A stretch of 41,380 nt of DNA, taken from positions 1 to 41,380 of the IMG/VR virus record IMGVR_UViG_3300031974_002706; one strand, written 5' to 3'. The stretch's first letter is position 1; each line of letters starts with the position of its first letter. A program made the position numbers and the translations under genes. Shown piece by piece: positions 39,856-41,380 of this stretch. The notes under the pieces are model-generated. The model was not told the origin of the DNA. It saw only the letters and a program-made list of their open reading frames with translations, and made no database searches. Origin of the DNA: a virus.

Positions 39856-41380
39856 AGTTTATAGATTTTAAAGAAGCCGCAGGAGTAGGGCGAATTACAA
39901 AACAAAATCAAACTGCTGATGTAGGTCCTGGTGAAATTTCAAAACAAGCCGCAAAGTTTGGAAACAAGGTAGACAAAGACGGACGTCCACCTACACTATC
40001 TAAAAAAGTAAAAGGTTCTAAAACAAATGTGCTGTTTAATTTAGGCATGGCCGAAAGTGTTGCTGAACGTTCATTAACCAAAGACGAAGAAAAAGACAAA
40101 GAAAAATACGTCAAGGGTATGAAGAAAAATAAAAAAGATTTTAAGAAACGCTATGGCGATGATGCTGAAGCAGTAATGTATGCTACTGCAACAAAAATGG
40201 CAAAAGAATCTAAACTTGACGAACTTAAAGGTAAAGAACTATCAAGTGATTCAGAAATTTACGTAGATATGGATGGTGTACTTGTAGACTTTTTTGGCGA
40301 GTGGACTAAGATGATGGGTGTTAGTGATTGGAAACAAATTAAAAATGTTGATAAAGCACTGCAAAAGATTAGAGATACAGACGATTTTTGGTTAAAACTA
40401 AAACCAACTGCAAACGCAGATAAACTTTTAAGTATTATTAAAGATATTAAGGGCGAATACAACATCTTATCTGCTCCATTAGCAAATGATGATAGAGCAG
40501 AACCTCACAAACGCGAATGGGTTAAAAACAACTTAACAGCATTTCTGCCTAAGAAAGTTATTATTACCACAGACAAACAAGCATATGCTAAACAGCCAGA
40601 TGGTACACCTAACATATTAATTGACGACTTTGGTCAGAATGTTAGCAAATGGGAAGCATCAGGTGGTGTAGGTTTTAAACACAAGGATCATAAGTTTGAA
40701 AGAACTGCATCAAGTTTAAAAGATTACTTTAACAAACCAGCAGAAGAAGATACAAACGAGATTATGGGATTTACTATTGCCCGTAGTCCTAAACGTGCAA
40801 CAATTAAAAAGAAACCAGAAAAGTTTGAGCCAAGTGTACAAGATAAATTAAAGGCAAGAAGAGCCGCGGCGGCACGTGGTGATAAAGATGCGTACACACA
40901 TAAGTTTAATAAAAAAACAGATGAAGGTGATCTAATTCCTAATCCAAAAAACACTTCTTTAGTAAAATCAGATGCAGACTATGACTTTATAAAACTTGGC
41001 ACTAACATGGCTAATGTTAAAAGTGTTGACAAATCTGATATGAATCCAGACGATCCAGATATCATGGTACAGTTTTATGGCGGTGACAAAGAAAAAGCCT
41101 ATATGTTAAAACAACTAAAACGTCTTGGCTACAAGGTACAAGATGCTGATGGTTATAATGATGCACAGTATGATGAAATGTACAGTGATGATCCTAATGC
41201 ATACAGATTAATTATTGGATTAAAGCCTTTGGTGGAAAATACACAATCTCGTGCCAAGTGGGAAAAGTCTATGATTAAGAAGTATGGCAAAGATGGTTGG
41301 TATGATATTGCAGATGCTGTTAGAGACTATTACGAATCCAATGCCATAATGGGCAACACTATAAGCGATATAATCAAAAT
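39852..41380 (+). CDS. multidomain protein with HAD/5'-deoxynucleotidase-like domain (3' end outside window)
   Basis: The frame is open from ATG 39852 to the window edge, about 509 codons. Residues 1-125 form a basic region with KYVKGMKKNKKDFKKRYGDD and AVMYATATKMAK, a motif common in marine phage proteins. Around 135-300 lies a HAD domain: YVDMDGVLVDFFGEW with D139 and D141 as likely nucleophile and acid/base, ILSAPLANDDRAEPHKREWV, and ILIDDFGQN. This resembles 5'(3')-deoxyribonucleotidases, which remove phosphate from dNMPs. After about 340 come Lys/Asp-rich parts with MVQFYGGDKEKAYMLKQLKR. The fusion of small modules is typical of these genomes. Confidence 0.78.
   Translation, partial: MKFIDFKEAAGVGRITKQNQTADVGPGEISKQAAKFGNKVDKDGRPPTLSKKVKGSKTNVLFNLGMAESVAERSLTKDEEKDKEKYVKGMKKNKKDFKKRYGDDAEAVMYATATKMAKESKLDELKGKELSSDSEIYVDMDGVLVDFFGEWTKMMGVSDWKQIKNVDKALQKIRDTDDFWLKLKPTANADKLLSIIKDIKGEYNILSAPLANDDRAEPHKREWVKNNLTAFLPKKVIITTDKQAYAKQPDGTPNILIDDFGQNVSKWEASGGVGFKHKDHKFERTASSLKDYFNKPAEEDTNEIMGFTIARSPKRATIKKKPEKFEPSVQDKLKARRAAAARGDKDAYTHKFNKKTDEGDLIPNPKNTSLVKSDADYDFIKLGTNMANVKSVDKSDMNPDDPDIMVQFYGGDKEKAYMLKQLKRLGYKVQDADGYNDAQYDEMYSDDPNAYRLIIGLKPLVENTQSRAKWEKSMIKKYGKDGWYDIADAVRDYYESNAIMGNTISDIIK

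Noticed and set aside
1-41380. Avoidance of GANTC (CcrM sites) or GATC
   Set aside because: All four GANTC versions and many GATC sites are present (for example near 9249, 12308 and 36771), so there is no sign of pressure on these.

Overview
The window looks like part of the genome of a large, low-G+C, T4-like contractile-tailed marine phage. Supporting evidence includes a T4 gp44-type clamp-loader ATPase, PhoH, a gp31/GroES-like co-chaperonin, ThyX plus dCMP deaminase, MazG, 2OG-Fe(II) oxygenases, a cluster of very long fibre-like structural genes, and repeated late-promoter boxes of the form GATAAATA, close to the T4 late consensus TATAAATA. No photosynthesis genes are visible. The host cannot be fixed from this window; a heterotrophic marine bacterium (for example a SAR11-type alphaproteobacterium, suggested by the low G+C and the FdxA-type ferredoxin) is an inference. 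No rRNA, tRNA, CRISPR array, insertion sequence or integrase was seen, and no gap between genes reaches 300 bases.

Layout. (1) 1-1388: 5' part of a minus-strand structural gene, diverging from the next block. (2) 1393-7249: accessory and metabolic block: a Rossmann/DUF115-like protein, a 2OG-Fe(II) oxygenase, a QueD-like protein with altered metal ligands, a GT8-like glycosyltransferase, a eukaryotic-type phosphomannomutase-like HAD enzyme, UV-damage endonuclease UvdE, Cu/Zn superoxide dismutase, small proteins, a minus-strand zinc ribbon protein and an IscA-type Fe-S carrier. (3) 7259-22836: virion appendage block: a 2221-residue protein, several fibre-like proteins sharing one N-terminal motif, a complete subtilisin-like protease and a putative-Ig-repeat protein. 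(4) 22836-30061: replication, nucleotide and protein-folding genes: a DNA polymerase III alpha fragment, GroES-like, MazG, a nucleotidyltransferase, clamp loader, ferredoxin, parvulin, a second 2OG oxygenase, ThyX, dCMP deaminase, and PhoH on the minus strand. (5) 30221-33719: two unidentified genes and a lysis cassette (GH108 muramidase, spanin candidates, holin candidate). (6) 33758-37372: a DnaJ / peptide deformylase / ClpA cassette with its own promoter. (7) 37391-41380: small conserved phage-type genes, a second nucleotidyltransferase-like gene and a HAD-domain gene running off the end.

Two genome-scale signals stand out. First, promoters are placed so that the start codon falls at or next to the predicted first base of the mRNA: five late-type boxes sit 4-5 bases before an ATG, and four near-perfect sigma70-type promoters end 6-7 bases before an ATG. 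In each of the four, the -10 box lies inside an inverted repeat. This points to systematic leaderless transcripts. Second, I could find no AGCT, no CTAG and no GCAGC/GCTGC anywhere in the window; Ala-Ala pairs are written with GCC or GCG as first codon although single alanines mostly use GCA/GCT. This looks like strong avoidance of specific sites.

As a functional picture, the phage carries tools for protein folding and turnover (GroES-like, DnaJ, parvulin, deformylase, ClpA with a ClpP-docking tripeptide), Fe-S/redox chemistry (IscA, ferredoxin, Cu/Zn SOD), DNA repair (UvdE) and dTMP supply (ThyX, dCMP deaminase, MazG).
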